This document shows positions 41,590-50,977 of a stretch of 57,433 bases of DNA, in pieces. The stretch lies in assembly GCA_050743075.1 (NCBI GenBank), contig JBOGDS010000015.1, forward strand, positions 1 to 57,433. The letters run 5' to 3'. Under the pieces are notes generated by a model that searched no databases, was not told the origin of the DNA, and was given only the letters and a program-made list of their open reading frames with translations. The DNA comes from JBOGDS01 sp050743075 (GTDB lineage: Bacteria; Actinomycetota; Actinomycetes; Jiangellales; Jiangellaceae). The first letter of the stretch is position 1. Every line of letters starts with the position of its first letter. The position numbers and the translations under genes were made by a program.

Positions 41590-42762
41590 GTGCCCCACAC
41601 AGCCGTGACCCCAGCCGCGCGGACCGAGGCCGTTGCCGCCGCGATGAGCAGGTTGCTCGACTTCGTCGCCCTGTGGGACGGCATCCGGATGCAGCCCGAC
41701 GTGTGCGACTTCGCCTTCGGCAATCCGCAGGAGTTGCCGCTGCCGGCGTTCACGGCGGCGATCCGGCGCCACGCCGAGCCCGAGGGCAAGGGGTTCGCCT
41801 ACAAGCGCTCCGAGCCCGAGCCGCGTGCCGTCGTCGCGAAGGCGCTGCGGGAGTGGCGTGGCCTGCCCTTCGAGCCCGAGGACATCGCACTGACCACGGG
41901 CGCCTTCGGTGCGCTCGCGACGGCCTTCCGGGCGTTCGTCGATCCCGGCGACGAGGTGGTCTTCTCACTGCCGCCCTGGTTCCTGTACGAGGCGATGCTC
42001 CTGGCGGCCGACGCCGTGCCGGTCAAGGTGCCGGTGCGGGCCGGCGACCACGACCTCGACCTGGACGCGATCGGATCGGCGATCGGGCCGCGGACCCGGG
42101 CGGTGATCGTCAACACGCCCAACAACCCGACCGGGCGCATCTACCCGCCCCGGACGCTCGCGGCGCTGGCCGACCTGCTCGCGGAGGCGTCGCAGCGATG
42201 GGGGAGGCCCATCTGGCTGATCTCGGACGAGCCCTATGCGCGGCTGGTGTTCAGCGACTCCGAGTTCCGCAGCCCGAGCGAGTTCTATCCCCACACGCTG
42301 ATCGCCTACAGCTACGCCAAGGTCCTGCTCACGCCGGGCCAGCGCATCGGTTGGCTGGCGCTGTCGCCGTCCATCCCCGACCGCGCACCGCTGCGGAAGG
42401 TGATCGAACTGACCCAGATGGCCGGTGGCTGGCTGTTCCCGAACGCTGTCATGCAGTACGCCGTCGGTGACCTCGAGCAGATGTCGATCGACCTGGTCGG
42501 TCTCGAGGCCAAGCGCGACCGGCTCACGGGCGAGCTCCGGTCGGCGGGTTACGACCTGCGCCCGCCGGAAGGGACCTTCTACCTGTGGGTGCGCTCGCCG
42601 GTCCCGGACGACGTCGCGTTCAGCCGCGATCTGGCCGACCGCAGGGTCCTCGTCCTGCCGGGAACGGTCTGCGAGGCGCCCGGGTACTTCCGGATCTCGC
42701 TGACCGCCACCGACGACATGATCGACCGGGCCCTCCCGGCCCTGGTGGCCGCGCGTGGCTGA
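41590..42762 (+). CDS. PLP-dependent class I/II aminotransferase
   Basis: The protein has 390 residues from GTG, with GAGGAGG upstream. Fold-type I features: LTTGAFGALATAFRAFVDPG (cofactor loop), VIVNTPNNPTGRIYPP (substrate/PLP Asn-Pro), ISDEPYARLVFSD (Asp contacting PLP nitrogen), the Schiff-base Lys in AYSYAKVLLTPGQRIGWLAL, and the C-terminal carboxylate-binding Arg in GYFRISLTAT. The substrate cannot be told. Its stop overlaps the GTG of the methyltransferase gene, so the two are co-transcribed. Confidence 0.88.
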   Translation: MPHTAVTPAARTEAVAAAMSRLLDFVALWDGIRMQPDVCDFAFGNPQELPLPAFTAAIRRHAEPEGKGFAYKRSEPEPRAVVAKALREWRGLPFEPEDIALTTGAFGALATAFRAFVDPGDEVVFSLPPWFLYEAMLLAADAVPVKVPVRAGDHDLDLDAIGSAIGPRTRAVIVNTPNNPTGRIYPPRTLAALADLLAEASQRWGRPIWLISDEPYARLVFSDSEFRSPSEFYPHTLIAYSYAKVLLTPGQRIGWLALSPSIPDRAPLRKVIELTQMAGGWLFPNAVMQYAVGDLEQMSIDLVGLEAKRDRLTGELRSAGYDLRPPEGTFYLWVRSPVPDDVAFSRDLADRRVLVLPGTVCEAPGYFRISLTATDDMIDRALPALVAARG

Positions 42763-43501
42763 GCGCCTGCGCCGGCGGGTACGTACGGCGGTCGTGTGGG
42801 AGTTGCTCGCGGTGGCGCTGGCGGAGCGGATGGCTGCAACCGGCACGACGGCCCTGGACGTCGTCGACGTCGGCGGAGGCACGGGCGGGTTCGCGGTGCC
42901 GCTGGCCGAGGAAGGTCACCGAGTGACCGTCGTCGACCCGAATCCCGACGCCCTGGCGGCATTGACGCGTCGCGCGGCCGAGGCCGGCGTCAGCGACCGG
43001 GTCGACGCACGGCAGGGTGAAGCGGCCGCCGTGGTCGAACTGCTGGGGACGGGCTGTGCAGACGTCGCGGTGTGCCACGGCGTCCTCGAGGTGGTCGACG
43101 ACCCGGTCGAGGCGTTACGCGGGATCGCGGCCATCGTGCGGCACAGCGGGGTCGCGAGCGTTCTGGTGGCGGGCCGGTTCGCGGCCGTGCTCGCCCGCGC
43201 CGTCGCCGGTCACCTCGAGGATGCCCGGCACGCGCTGGGCGACCCGGACGGCCGGTGGGGGAGCACCGACCCGCTGCCGCGCCGGTTCGACGAGCAGAGT
43301 CTGACGCGTGCGTTCGAAGCGGCCGGCTTGCGGGTACAGCAGGTCCATGGCGTGCGCGTCTTCTCCGACCTCGTGCCGGGAAGCGTGGTCGACGACCCGG
43401 CGGGAACCAGGGCGCTGCTCGAGCTCGAGGCAGCGGCTGCCGACCATCCCGCCTTCCGCGCCGTCGCGGCGCAGCTGCATGTGCTCGCCGCTCGACCGTG
43501 A
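42755..43501 (+). CDS. SAM-dependent methyltransferase
   Basis: The protein has 248 residues from GTG, overlapping the aminotransferase gene by eight bases. The class I Rossmann motif VVDVGGGTGGFAVPLAEEGH (near residues 36-55) with motif II acidic Asp in VTVVDPNPDALAAL is clear. CADVAVCHGVLEVVDDPVEAL follows. This type, sometimes likened to the tRNA methyltransferase CmoM, is often found near DUF3040 and the mra cluster in Actinobacteria. The acceptor is unknown. Confidence 0.88.
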   Translation: MAERLRRRVRTAVVWELLAVALAERMAATGTTALDVVDVGGGTGGFAVPLAEEGHRVTVVDPNPDALAALTRRAAEAGVSDRVDARQGEAAAVVELLGTGCADVAVCHGVLEVVDDPVEALRGIAAIVRHSGVASVLVAGRFAAVLARAVAGHLEDARHALGDPDGRWGSTDPLPRRFDEQSLTRAFEAAGLRVQQVHGVRVFSDLVPGSVVDDPAGTRALLELEAAAADHPAFRAVAAQLHVLAARP

Positions 43502-43605
43502 CGGGATGAAACGCGTACACAGGAAGGGCAGGCCAGCTTTCGTCCGCCGAATCGCCAGCCTATGCTGGGCGGCAGGTACTCAGACGGCATGCGATGGAGG
43601 GACCG

Positions 43606-44025
43606 GTGCCTCTCTCCGATCATGAGCAGCGGCTGCTCGAGCAGATGGAGCGGGCGCTTTACGCCGAGGACCCCAAGTTCGCCACCACGATGCGTGGCGC
43701 CGACCTGCGCCGGCGCTACCGCAGGCGGGCGATCGCAGCGTCGTTCGTGTTCCTACTCGGCATCGTCGTGCTCATGACCGGTGCCGTCACCGGCGTCATC
43801 CCGTTGGGTGTCGGCGGATTCGTCGTCATGCTCGCCTCGGCCTGGTATGCGGTCACCTCGTGGCGCCGGGTGCCGTCGGCCGGCGAGATCGGCACGTTCG
43901 AGGCAGCTGCCGGCAAACAGGCCGGCCGCCGGCCCAACCGGTCGTCGGCCGCCCGCCGCCGCGGCTTCATGGAACGCATGGAAGAGCGTTGGCGCCGCCG
44001 CCGCGAGGGTGGCACCGGCCGCTGA
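43606..44025 (+). CDS. DUF3040 membrane protein
   Basis: The protein has 139 residues from GTG 43606 (VPLSDHEQRLLEQMERALYA), the family's usual start, with GAGGG six bases upstream. An in-frame ATG at 43594 is the alternative. The EDPKFATTMRG motif and two central helices (about residues 43-82: ASFVFLLGIVVLMTGAVTG, LGVGGFVVMLASAWYAV) are diagnostic. The C-terminus is strongly basic (RRRGFMERMEERWRRRRE). DUF3040 proteins are restricted to Actinobacteria and usually lie just before the mraZ cluster. The function is unknown. The TATGCT at 43561-43566 may be its -10 element. Confidence 0.9.
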   Translation: MPLSDHEQRLLEQMERALYAEDPKFATTMRGADLRRRYRRRAIAASFVFLLGIVVLMTGAVTGVIPLGVGGFVVMLASAWYAVTSWRRVPSAGEIGTFEAAAGKQAGRRPNRSSAARRRGFMERMEERWRRRREGGTGR

Positions 44026-44033
44026 GCAATTCG

Positions 44034-46379
44034 TCAGTGGCGGTGGGGCACCAGACGTCCGGCTCGGTTGCGCAGCCGCTCCCCGGCCTGGTCGGTCCAG
44101 TCCAGGCCGTCGGCCACCCGGTTCGCTGAGGCCGTGACCAGGTCGTGAGTCGCCGCCGGCCACAGGACCGCACCTGCCCGCCGGGCCCGGCTGACCGTCC
44201 GCAGCAAGGTCCGCCGCAGGATCGCGGAGTCGTCACGTAGCCCCGACGTGTCCTCCGGGCGCGCTGCGTAGCGGGCATGCTCGGTCGTCGTCACCAGGTG
44301 CGTCAGCAGGTCCTGCGAGTCGGCGTCGAACGCGCCGGTTCGCACCAGCCGCCGCCCGGTGCCTCGCGGCGTCGCGGCCGGATCCCACGGCAGCCCGGCG
44401 TCACGGACCGCGTCGCGCAGGTCGGACCAGGCGGCCTCCGCTTCGCGGACCGGGTCGTGGCTCGCCCGCCGCCAGCGCAGCGAGCGTCGCAGCCACGCCA
44501 GCAGACTCGGCAGCGCGACCACGAACGCGACCGCCGCGACCGACAGCGCGACGACGGGCCACGGCGAGGACGGCGGCGTCTCGGTACCGACAGACCCTTC
44601 GTCGAGGAGGCCCCCGTCGGGCTCAGCGTTGGGGCCCCCTGCCGGGATCTGTGGGGACCCCTGGTTCGGCTGCGCGCCCGGGTTCTGGCCCGCGCCCTCG
44701 ACCGGAGGCACGGTCCACGGCGGCACGGCGGCGACGCGGTCGGCGGGTGTCGGCTCCCAGCGCACCCAGCCGGTGCCCTCGAAGTACAGCTCCGGCCAGG
44801 CGTGCCGGTCGTGCGTGGTGACGACCCAGGTGCCGTCGTCGCGGCGTTCGCCCGCGGTGTAGCCGACCGCGACCCGGGCCGGGATGTTCAGTGTGCGCGC
44901 CATGATCGCCATGGCGGCAGCGAACTGCTCGCAGTACCCCCGCCTGCCCCGTGGGCCTTCGGTGAGGAAGTCGACCAGGTCCGCCTGCGAGCTGGCGATG
45001 TCGACCTCCAGGTCGTAGACGAACCCGCCGCCGGTACGGAACCACGACTGCAGGGCGTGGGCCCGGTCGAAGTCGGTGACAGCCTCGGCCGTCACCTCGT
45101 CGGCCAGTTCGGCGACCATGTCAGGTAGGTCGTCCGGCAGCACGAGCAGGTGCTCGAAGTCCTCGACCGGGCGGCCTGCCGTTCCCAGTTCGGCCGCGTC
45201 GGGATCGAGGTCGATCCTCTGCACCGTGTAAGAGGCCCCGTCGGTCCGGCGCTCCGGTGACACGACGTCGAGCGTGGTGGCGTCGTAACGCCAGTCGCCG
45301 TCGATCTCGATCGTCCGCGCCGCGTAGGGCAGGGGCAGCCAGCTCGAGCTGTAGTCGTCGCTGACGTCGATCTCGTACGTGTCCAGCGGCTCCGAGCCGG
45401 TGAGTGTCACCCCGGGCGGCGCCGGCAACCCGTCGGAGACCCGTTGCGAGTCCGGCACCGGTCGCCTCGAGGCCTCCCACCGTTCCCCGTCGAAGACGTC
45501 CAGGGCGACCTCGCGGAAATACTCGGGAGTGCTGGTGTCGGCCCTGTACTCGAAGACCCGGACGTTCTCCGGCCGGCTGAGATCGCGCCGGAGGTCGACG
45601 ATCGGGTTGTCCGTGTGGATCGTGCGCCCGCCGCTGCCCGCGCCGCCACCGCGTCCGAAGACTCCCTCGGTCAGGCCCGGCAACAGTGCCGGCAGGGCCA
45701 CCGCTACGGCAACGGCGACGGCGCCGACCCGCCGGCCGTTCCGCGCGAGCGAATCGGTCTCCGGGATGCCCGTGTGTGCAGCGGACGGGCCTGCTGACCG
45801 TCCCCAGCTGGCGACCCGGGTACGGCCCTCGGCGACGAGCAGGGCGAGGAAGCCGACCGCGGGCGGCACGAACCAGATCCAGGACAGGCCGCCGGGCACG
45901 ACCGCGGCTGCGAGGGCGTAGACAGCGCCGAGGGCGACGCCGGTGACCGGCACGCGGCGCAGGCCGACGGCCAGGAAGTCGACCAGGACGGCGACCAGCC
46001 CGGCGCCGCCGACCAACAGCATGAGCATCCCTCTGCCAACGGGAGCCGGGGCCGCGTACTGCACCATCGCATCGAGCCCGTCACCGAACACGATGAACAG
46101 CCGCTTCGCCCACGACACCGTCGGCACGATTCCGAACCAGGCGACGTCACCCGCCACGAGGATGCCGAGCCACAGCACCAGGGCCGCCAGCTGACCGACC
46201 GGGACGAGCACGGTAGGGACGTGCAGGCGGCGCAGGCCCAGCCCGACCGCCGCCACCAGCGCGACGCCGAACAACGCGGGCATCGTCCAGGAGTGTGACT
46301 CCGTCACCGGGGCCAGCGGCAGGATCGCGAGCGCGGAGGCGAGGGCCGCCACGATCGTCAGCCGGGTCCGCGCCGTCAC
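44034..46379 (-). CDS. transglutaminase-like membrane protein (TgpA type)
   Basis: The protein has 781 residues from GTG (VTARTRLTIVAALASALAIL). Six or seven N-terminal helices (residues 6-235) precede an extracellular transglutaminase-like cysteine protease fold. The catalytic Cys is in GRRGYCEQFAAAMAIMAR, His in VVTTHDRHAWPELYFEG, and Asp in VRWEPTPAD. A Pro/Gly/Asn-rich linker, a further helix (VVALSVAAVAFVVALPSLL) and a C-terminal DUF4129-like cytoplasmic domain follow. It overlaps the DUF58 gene start and completes the MoxR-DUF58-TgpA operon. This trio is widespread in Actinobacteria and probably acts on envelope proteins, but its substrate is unknown. Confidence 0.92.
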   Translation of the reverse strand: MTARTRLTIVAALASALAILPLAPVTESHSWTMPALFGVALVAAVGLGLRRLHVPTVLVPVGQLAALVLWLGILVAGDVAWFGIVPTVSWAKRLFIVFGDGLDAMVQYAAPAPVGRGMLMLLVGGAGLVAVLVDFLAVGLRRVPVTGVALGAVYALAAAVVPGGLSWIWFVPPAVGFLALLVAEGRTRVASWGRSAGPSAAHTGIPETDSLARNGRRVGAVAVAVAVALPALLPGLTEGVFGRGGGAGSGGRTIHTDNPIVDLRRDLSRPENVRVFEYRADTSTPEYFREVALDVFDGERWEASRRPVPDSQRVSDGLPAPPGVTLTGSEPLDTYEIDVSDDYSSSWLPLPYAARTIEIDGDWRYDATTLDVVSPERRTDGASYTVQRIDLDPDAAELGTAGRPVEDFEHLLVLPDDLPDMVAELADEVTAEAVTDFDRAHALQSWFRTGGGFVYDLEVDIASSQADLVDFLTEGPRGRRGYCEQFAAAMAIMARTLNIPARVAVGYTAGERRDDGTWVVTTHDRHAWPELYFEGTGWVRWEPTPADRVAAVPPWTVPPVEGAGQNPGAQPNQGSPQIPAGGPNAEPDGGLLDEGSVGTETPPSSPWPVVALSVAAVAFVVALPSLLAWLRRSLRWRRASHDPVREAEAAWSDLRDAVRDAGLPWDPAATPRGTGRRLVRTGAFDADSQDLLTHLVTTTEHARYAARPEDTSGLRDDSAILRRTLLRTVSRARRAGAVLWPAATHDLVTASANRVADGLDWTDQAGERLRNRAGRLVPHRH

Positions 46380-47704
46380 GCCACGCCTCCCAGCTCGTCG
46401 TGCACCGTCCCAGTCAAGGGGACGCTCGGCGGCCGCGACCGGTTCACGCCGAGCCGCTCCCACACGGTCGCGATCTCGCTGCCACGGGCCGCCACGACCA
46501 CGCCCCAGCCGGCCCGGCGCAGCACCTGCGCGGTCTCGAGAAGCTGCTGCTCCTCGACCGCCCGCGCAGCCGGGGACAACGACGTCCACGACATCACGTC
46601 GACGAGGATCGCGAGCGCAGCCGTCGAGCCGTGACGCAGGCGGGCCACGAGCGCAGCCTCCTGCGGCTGGAGACGGCCGAAGACGCCGACGAGCAACCCC
46701 GTCGCCGCACCGGCACCGCGGAGCAGGTCCGGCCAGCGGCCGACCGACGCGTCCCGAGACGCCCGGACCACCGCGAGCGCCTCCAGCAGCGGGACCTCGG
46801 CCGGGGCCGGGCCGTTGCCCGGGTCCAGCCAGGCGCCACTCACCACGCCACCCTCGTCGGTCACGAGCCGTACGGCGTAGCCACGCTCCGACAAGTGCAC
46901 ACCGACGGAGGCGGTCGCCGTGACGGCCCATTCCAGCGACGAGTCGGGATCGTGACCGGCATGCGCGCGGACCCGCGTGTCGAGCAGCAAGGTCGCGCGG
47001 CTCTGCCAGGGCTGCTCTTCGCGCCGGACCATGAGGTCGCCGTGGTGGGCGGTGGCCCGCCAGTGGACCCGGCGCATGTCGTCACCGTCGCGGTACGCGC
47101 GGATCGTGGCGTCCTCTTCACCGGCGCTCGTCACCGAGCGGGGGCGGCTCTCACCGCTGCCGGTCCACTCGCCGGCCAGCCGGACAGCCGGCAGCGGGAA
47201 GACGGTGGGCGTCACGATCAGGGCGGCGGTCTCGCTGAACGAGCGACGCAGCTCGACCAGGCCGAACGGGTCGGTGATTCGCACCGTCAGCGGGCCGAGA
47301 ACGTAACGGCCCCTCACCTCGGCGCGGACGTCGTAGCTCACCTCGCGCCGGAACCGCGACCACACGTGGTCGAGGACGAACCGGGGCCGGTTCCCCAACG
47401 CGTACGGGAGCGTGTCCTCGACGAGCAGGACGCCGGTGGGGATGCGGGCCATGTTCTGCAGCGTGAGGCGCACCATCGCCGGGATGCGAACCGGGGTGCG
47501 GGGGGGTGCGACGATCCGGGACGCGGCCAGCCGGACCCGGCTGCGCAGTGCCACCAGCAGGCTGACGAGCGGAAGGACCAGCAGGAGGATTCCCACCCGC
47601 AGCAGGTCGCGCTGGCCGACGCCGACGGCGGCCGCGGATGCGATCGCGCCGGCGCCGACGAACAGGCCGCCGCGCTGGGTGAGACCGGACAGCACGCCGC
47701 GCAC
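46376..47704 (-). CDS. DUF58 domain protein
   Basis: The protein has 442 residues from GTG (MRGVLSGLTQRGGLFVGAGA). Two N-terminal helices (about 15-30 and 35-53) precede a beta-rich segment, then the DUF58 core with GEEDATIRAYRDGDDMRRVHW and RATAHHGDLMVRREEQ. The von Willebrand A-like fold follows (TLLLDTRVRAHAGHDPDSSLEW). It lies between the MoxR ATPase and the transglutaminase-like gene. It overlaps the latter by four bases and starts three bases after the MoxR stop. DUF58 proteins are thought to work with MoxR chaperones. Confidence 0.93.
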   Translation of the reverse strand: MRGVLSGLTQRGGLFVGAGAIASAAAVGVGQRDLLRVGILLLVLPLVSLLVALRSRVRLAASRIVAPPRTPVRIPAMVRLTLQNMARIPTGVLLVEDTLPYALGNRPRFVLDHVWSRFRREVSYDVRAEVRGRYVLGPLTVRITDPFGLVELRRSFSETAALIVTPTVFPLPAVRLAGEWTGSGESRPRSVTSAGEEDATIRAYRDGDDMRRVHWRATAHHGDLMVRREEQPWQSRATLLLDTRVRAHAGHDPDSSLEWAVTATASVGVHLSERGYAVRLVTDEGGVVSGAWLDPGNGPAPAEVPLLEALAVVRASRDASVGRWPDLLRGAGAATGLLVGVFGRLQPQEAALVARLRHGSTAALAILVDVMSWTSLSPAARAVEEQQLLETAQVLRRAGWGVVVAARGSEIATVWERLGVNRSRPPSVPLTGTVHDELGGVA

Positions 47705-47707
47705 GGG

Positions 47708-48724
47708 CTACCGCGATCCGGTGCCGGTGGCGTCTGGCTGGGGCAACCGGGCGACCAGGTCGGCGACGATGGCGCTGGCGTCGCGCCGGCCGATCTGTGC
47801 CTCCGCCGTCGGCAGTAGCCGGTGGGCAAACACCGGCACCGCGAGCTGTTGGATGTCGTCGGGCAGGACGAACTCACGGTCGTGAAGGGCCGCCCAGGCC
47901 TTGGCTGCCCGCACCAGGTGGAGCGTGGCGCGCGGCGAGGCTCCCAGACGCAGCTCGGGCGAGTTGCGCGTGGCGTCCGCCAGGGCCACGCAATAGGTCT
48001 TCACGGCCGGCGAGACATAGACGCCGCGGACGATGCCGATCAGCTTGGCGACGTGGGCGGCATCGGTCACAGCGTCCAGCGAGTCGAGGCCATCCGACCC
48101 GCTGTGGGTGTCGATCATGTCGATCTCGTCGGCCTCGGCGGGGTATCCGATCGCGAGCCGGACCATGAACCGGTCGCGCTGAGCCTCGGGCAGCGGGTAC
48201 GTGCCCTCCATCTCCACCGGGTTCTGGGTGGCCACCACCATGAACGGGGCATCGAGCTCGTAGGTGGTGCCGTCGACGGTGACCTGGCGCTCTTCCATGC
48301 ACTCGAGCAGCGCCGACTGGGTCTTCGGCGAGGCGCGGTTGATCTCGTCGCCGACGACGATGTTCGCGAAGACACCGCCGGGCTTGAACTCGAAGTCGCG
48401 CAGCTCCTGGTTGAAGACCGAGACGCCCGTGACATCGCTCGGCATCAGGTCGGGCGTGAACTGGATGCGCTGCACCGAGCAGTTGATCGAGCGGGCGAGC
48501 GACTTGGCGAGCATGGTCTTGCCGACGCCCGGTACGTCCTCGATGAGCAGATGGCCTTCGGCCAGCAGCGCCGCGATGGCCAGCCGGATGGCCTCGGGCT
48601 TGCCCTCGATGACGGTCTCGACGGCGGCCTGGATGCGGCCCGCGGTGTCGGCGAGCTCGGCGAGACCGGGATCCGGCGCCGTGTTCGCGGGCGCGCCCCC
48701 GTGGGTCGGCGGACTCTGGGTCAC
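47708..48724 (-). CDS. MoxR-family AAA+ ATPase
   Basis: The protein has 338 residues from GTG (VTQSPPTHGGAPANTA), with a perfect AGGAGG five bases upstream. Walker A is EDVPGVGKTMLAKSLARSI (near residue 62), Walker B is VVGDEINRASPKTQSALLECM, sensor 1 is VVATQNPVEMEGTYPLPEAQ, and the Arg finger is in RDRFMVRL. MoxR ATPases act as chaperones for von Willebrand A proteins such as the DUF58 product encoded next. It is the first gene of the operon, divergent from mraZ. Confidence 0.94.
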   Translation of the reverse strand: MTQSPPTHGGAPANTAPDPGLAELADTAGRIQAAVETVIEGKPEAIRLAIAALLAEGHLLIEDVPGVGKTMLAKSLARSINCSVQRIQFTPDLMPSDVTGVSVFNQELRDFEFKPGGVFANIVVGDEINRASPKTQSALLECMEERQVTVDGTTYELDAPFMVVATQNPVEMEGTYPLPEAQRDRFMVRLAIGYPAEADEIDMIDTHSGSDGLDSLDAVTDAAHVAKLIGIVRGVYVSPAVKTYCVALADATRNSPELRLGASPRATLHLVRAAKAWAALHDREFVLPDDIQQLAVPVFAHRLLPTAEAQIGRRDASAIVADLVARLPQPDATGTGSR

Positions 48725-48925
48725 TCGTGCCTCCTGCGGCTCAGCTCCCGGCTCAAGTCTCGCAGTGGCTGCGGCCATGCTCGACCCCGTGCGGACGTGG
48801 TCCCTGTGTGCCAACCGTACGGCCCCACGTCGCGACCTGTGCAGGTGGTTCCCGGTCGATCGTTACCAGGACGTGTCCGTCCGGCCGGGTGGGCCCACCC
48901 AGTGAAGGGGCGCGCTGGGGAGCGG

Positions 48926-48960
48926 GTGGGGCGCAGGTGGGGAATAGTGGGGTACAGTGG
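48926..48960 (+). promoter_or_regulatory. MraZ operator: four GTGG(GG) repeats in helical phase
   Basis: GTGGGG occurs at 48926, 48937 and 48947, and GTGG at 48957, spaced 11, 10 and 10 bases. MraZ is known to bind direct GTGGG-type repeats of 10-base period upstream of its own gene. The array ends 46 bases before the mraZ start. The rest of the 48725-49006 gap shows no gene. Confidence 0.88.
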
Positions 48961-49006
48961 CGCGCAATGGAGGACGGCGGTCGCCGTCGGGCGGGAGGTG
49001 GAGGCC

Positions 49007-49438
49007 GTGTTCCTGGGCACGCACTCCCCGCGCCTGGACGACAAGGGCCGCCTGTTCCTTCCGGCGAAGTTCCGCGACGAGCTGGCGGAGGGCGTGGTGA
49101 TCACCAGAGGGCAGGAACGCTGTCTCTACGGGTGGCCTCGCGCGGAGTTCCTGCGGTTCACCGAGCAGCTGCGGGCAGCTCCGATCACCCACCGCGGCGC
49201 CCGCGACTTCGCCCGGATGCTCGCCGCCGGCGCCACGGACGAGAAGCCGGACAAGCAGGGGCGGGTGACAATCCCGAGCGCCTTGCGGAGCTATGCCGGG
49301 CTCGAGCGCGACTGCACCGTGGTCGGCGCCATGACCCGGGTGGAGATCTGGGACGCCGACGCGTGGGAGAGCTACCAGTCGGAGAAGGAGCCGCTGTTCG
49401 CCGACATCTCCGAGGAGGTGCTGCCCGGCATCTTCTGA
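49007..49438 (+). CDS. mraZ: transcriptional regulator MraZ
   Basis: The protein has 143 residues from GTG (VFLGTHSPRLDDKGRLFLPA), the standard length. It contains two AbrB-like halves, each with the DxxGR motif: LDDKGRLFLPAKFR and PDKQGRVTIPSALRSYAGL. MraZ binds direct repeats upstream of the dcw cluster and represses it. The four-repeat operator at 48926-48960 is present. rsmH begins 214 bases later. That gap contains no recognised gene and might hold a second promoter. Confidence 0.96.
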   Translation: MFLGTHSPRLDDKGRLFLPAKFRDELAEGVVITRGQERCLYGWPRAEFLRFTEQLRAAPITHRGARDFARMLAAGATDEKPDKQGRVTIPSALRSYAGLERDCTVVGAMTRVEIWDADAWESYQSEKEPLFADISEEVLPGIF

Positions 49439-49652
49439 CGCTTTCACCTGCGTACGCCGAGGCCTCCAGCCCGCTCGCGACCGCCTGGCGCACCTTCCCC
49501 GGTGCCAGGAGGGCCTGCACCACCGTCGAGCGGGCGGGGACCTGGTCGTACGAGAGGACGGGGCCAGCACCGGACATCGGGGGTCGAGACTGTTGGACGG
49601 CACGGCAGGCGCACTGCGCGTGCCCGCCCAGAGCGCGCGGGTGGGCTGACCC

Positions 49653-50606
49653 ATGACCGCGACCCCGCACGTCCCGGTCCTGCTCGAGCGGGTCGTCGAC
49701 CTGTTGGCGCCCGCCCTGGACCGGCCCGGTGCGGTCGTCGTGGACGCGACGCTGGGTCTCGGTGGCCATGCAGAGGCGCTGTTGCGCCGGTGCCCGCAGG
49801 CACGGCTGGTCGGCATCGACCGCGATCCCGAGGCGCTCGCGCGATCGCGGGCGAGATTGGCGCCGTTCGGTGCACGGGTCGAGGCCGTGCATGCCGGGTA
49901 CGACGAGCTGCCGGCCGTGCTGGCCCGGCTCGCGGTGGAGCACGCCCAGGGGATCCTCCTCGATCTCGGCGTGTCGTCGATGCAGCTCGACCAGGTGGGT
50001 CGGGGATTCGCGTATGCGCGGGACGCACCGCTCGACATGCGGATGGACCCGACCCACGGGCCGACGGCAGCCGACGTCCTGAACGGCTACGGGGCCGCCG
50101 ACCTGGCCTGGGTGCTGCGCGAGTACGGGGAGGAGCGGTTCGCGCGCAAGATCGCCGCTGCCGTGGTGCGCGAGCGGGAGCGGATGCCGTTCACGACGAG
50201 CGCGCGGCTGGTCGAGCTGCTGCGCCGGACGGTTCCGGCAGCGTCGCAACGCACCGGCGGCCATCCGGCCAAGCGGACGTTCCAGGCGCTGCGGATCGAG
50301 GTCAACGGCGAGCTGGCCGCGCTGGGGCGCGCCCTCCCTGCGGCCGTCGAGGTCCTCGCCCTCGCCGGGCGGATCGTCGTGCTCTCGTACCACTCTCTCG
50401 AGGACCGTCAGGTCAAGCGCGCGTTCGCAGCCGGTGCCGCCAGCACCGCGCCCCGCGACCTGCCCGTCGAGCTTCCCGAACACCGGCCGGTGCTCCGGCT
50501 GCTCACCCGGGGTGCGGAGACGCCGGACCCCGCCGAGGTCCAGGTCAACCCTCGCGCCGCCTCCGCCAGGCTGCGGGCGGCTGAACGCGTCCGGAGGGCG
50601 GCATGA
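49653..50606 (+). CDS. rsmH: 16S rRNA m4C1402 methyltransferase RsmH (MraW)
   Basis: The protein has 317 residues. It N4-methylates C1402 of 16S rRNA. The start HVPVLLERVVDLL is typical. SAM-binding motifs VVDATLGLGGHAEALLRR and LVGIDRDPEALARSRARL are followed by ILLDLGVSSMQLDQVGRGFA, PLDMRMDPTHGPTAADVLN, the RTFQALRIEVNGEL motif and IVVLSYHSLEDRQVKRAF. Its last codons overlap the ftsL start by four bases. Confidence 0.96.
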   Translation: MTATPHVPVLLERVVDLLAPALDRPGAVVVDATLGLGGHAEALLRRCPQARLVGIDRDPEALARSRARLAPFGARVEAVHAGYDELPAVLARLAVEHAQGILLDLGVSSMQLDQVGRGFAYARDAPLDMRMDPTHGPTAADVLNGYGAADLAWVLREYGEERFARKIAAAVVRERERMPFTTSARLVELLRRTVPAASQRTGGHPAKRTFQALRIEVNGELAALGRALPAAVEVLALAGRIVVLSYHSLEDRQVKRAFAAGAASTAPRDLPVELPEHRPVLRLLTRGAETPDPAEVQVNPRAASARLRAAERVRRAA

Positions 50607-50977
50607 GCCCGGCCGCGGCGATCGGCTCCGCCGCCCGGCGGCTCCTGCCGGCCGGTTCGGCCCGCTCGAACCTGCGGATGGTGCCGCCTCGCGTGGCCCG
50701 GTCTCCACGGGCACCCTTCGTCGCCCTGGTGCTGCTCCTGCTCGGGCTGGGGTTGGTCGGCCTGCTGCTGCTCAACACCGCCCTGCAGCAGGGGTCGTTC
50801 GAACTGGCCGACCTCGAGCGGGAGACTGCCGTCCTGCGGGACCGCCGGGCCGAGCTCGCCGACGAGGTCGCCAGCCGGTCGGCGCCGGACGCGCTGGCGC
50901 GCAGCGCCCGGTCGCTGGGCATGGTGCAGGGCGAGGAGCCCGTCTTCCTCCACCTCGAACCCGGCGATGCGGGATGA
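50603..50977 (+). CDS. ftsL: cell division protein FtsL-like
   Basis: The protein has 124 residues. A basic cytoplasmic N-terminus (residues 1-36) precedes one transmembrane helix (APFVALVLLLLGLGLVGLLLL). A short extracytoplasmic coiled coil rich in leucine heptads follows (ELADLERETAVLRDRRAELA). Sequence conservation is low in this family, so the call rests on architecture and position between rsmH and ftsI. It overlaps both neighbours by four bases. With FtsB and FtsQ it would recruit and activate the FtsW-FtsI septal synthase. Confidence 0.85.
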   Translation: MSPAAAIGSAARRLLPAGSARSNLRMVPPRVARSPRAPFVALVLLLLGLGLVGLLLLNTALQQGSFELADLERETAVLRDRRAELADEVASRSAPDALARSARSLGMVQGEEPVFLHLEPGDAG

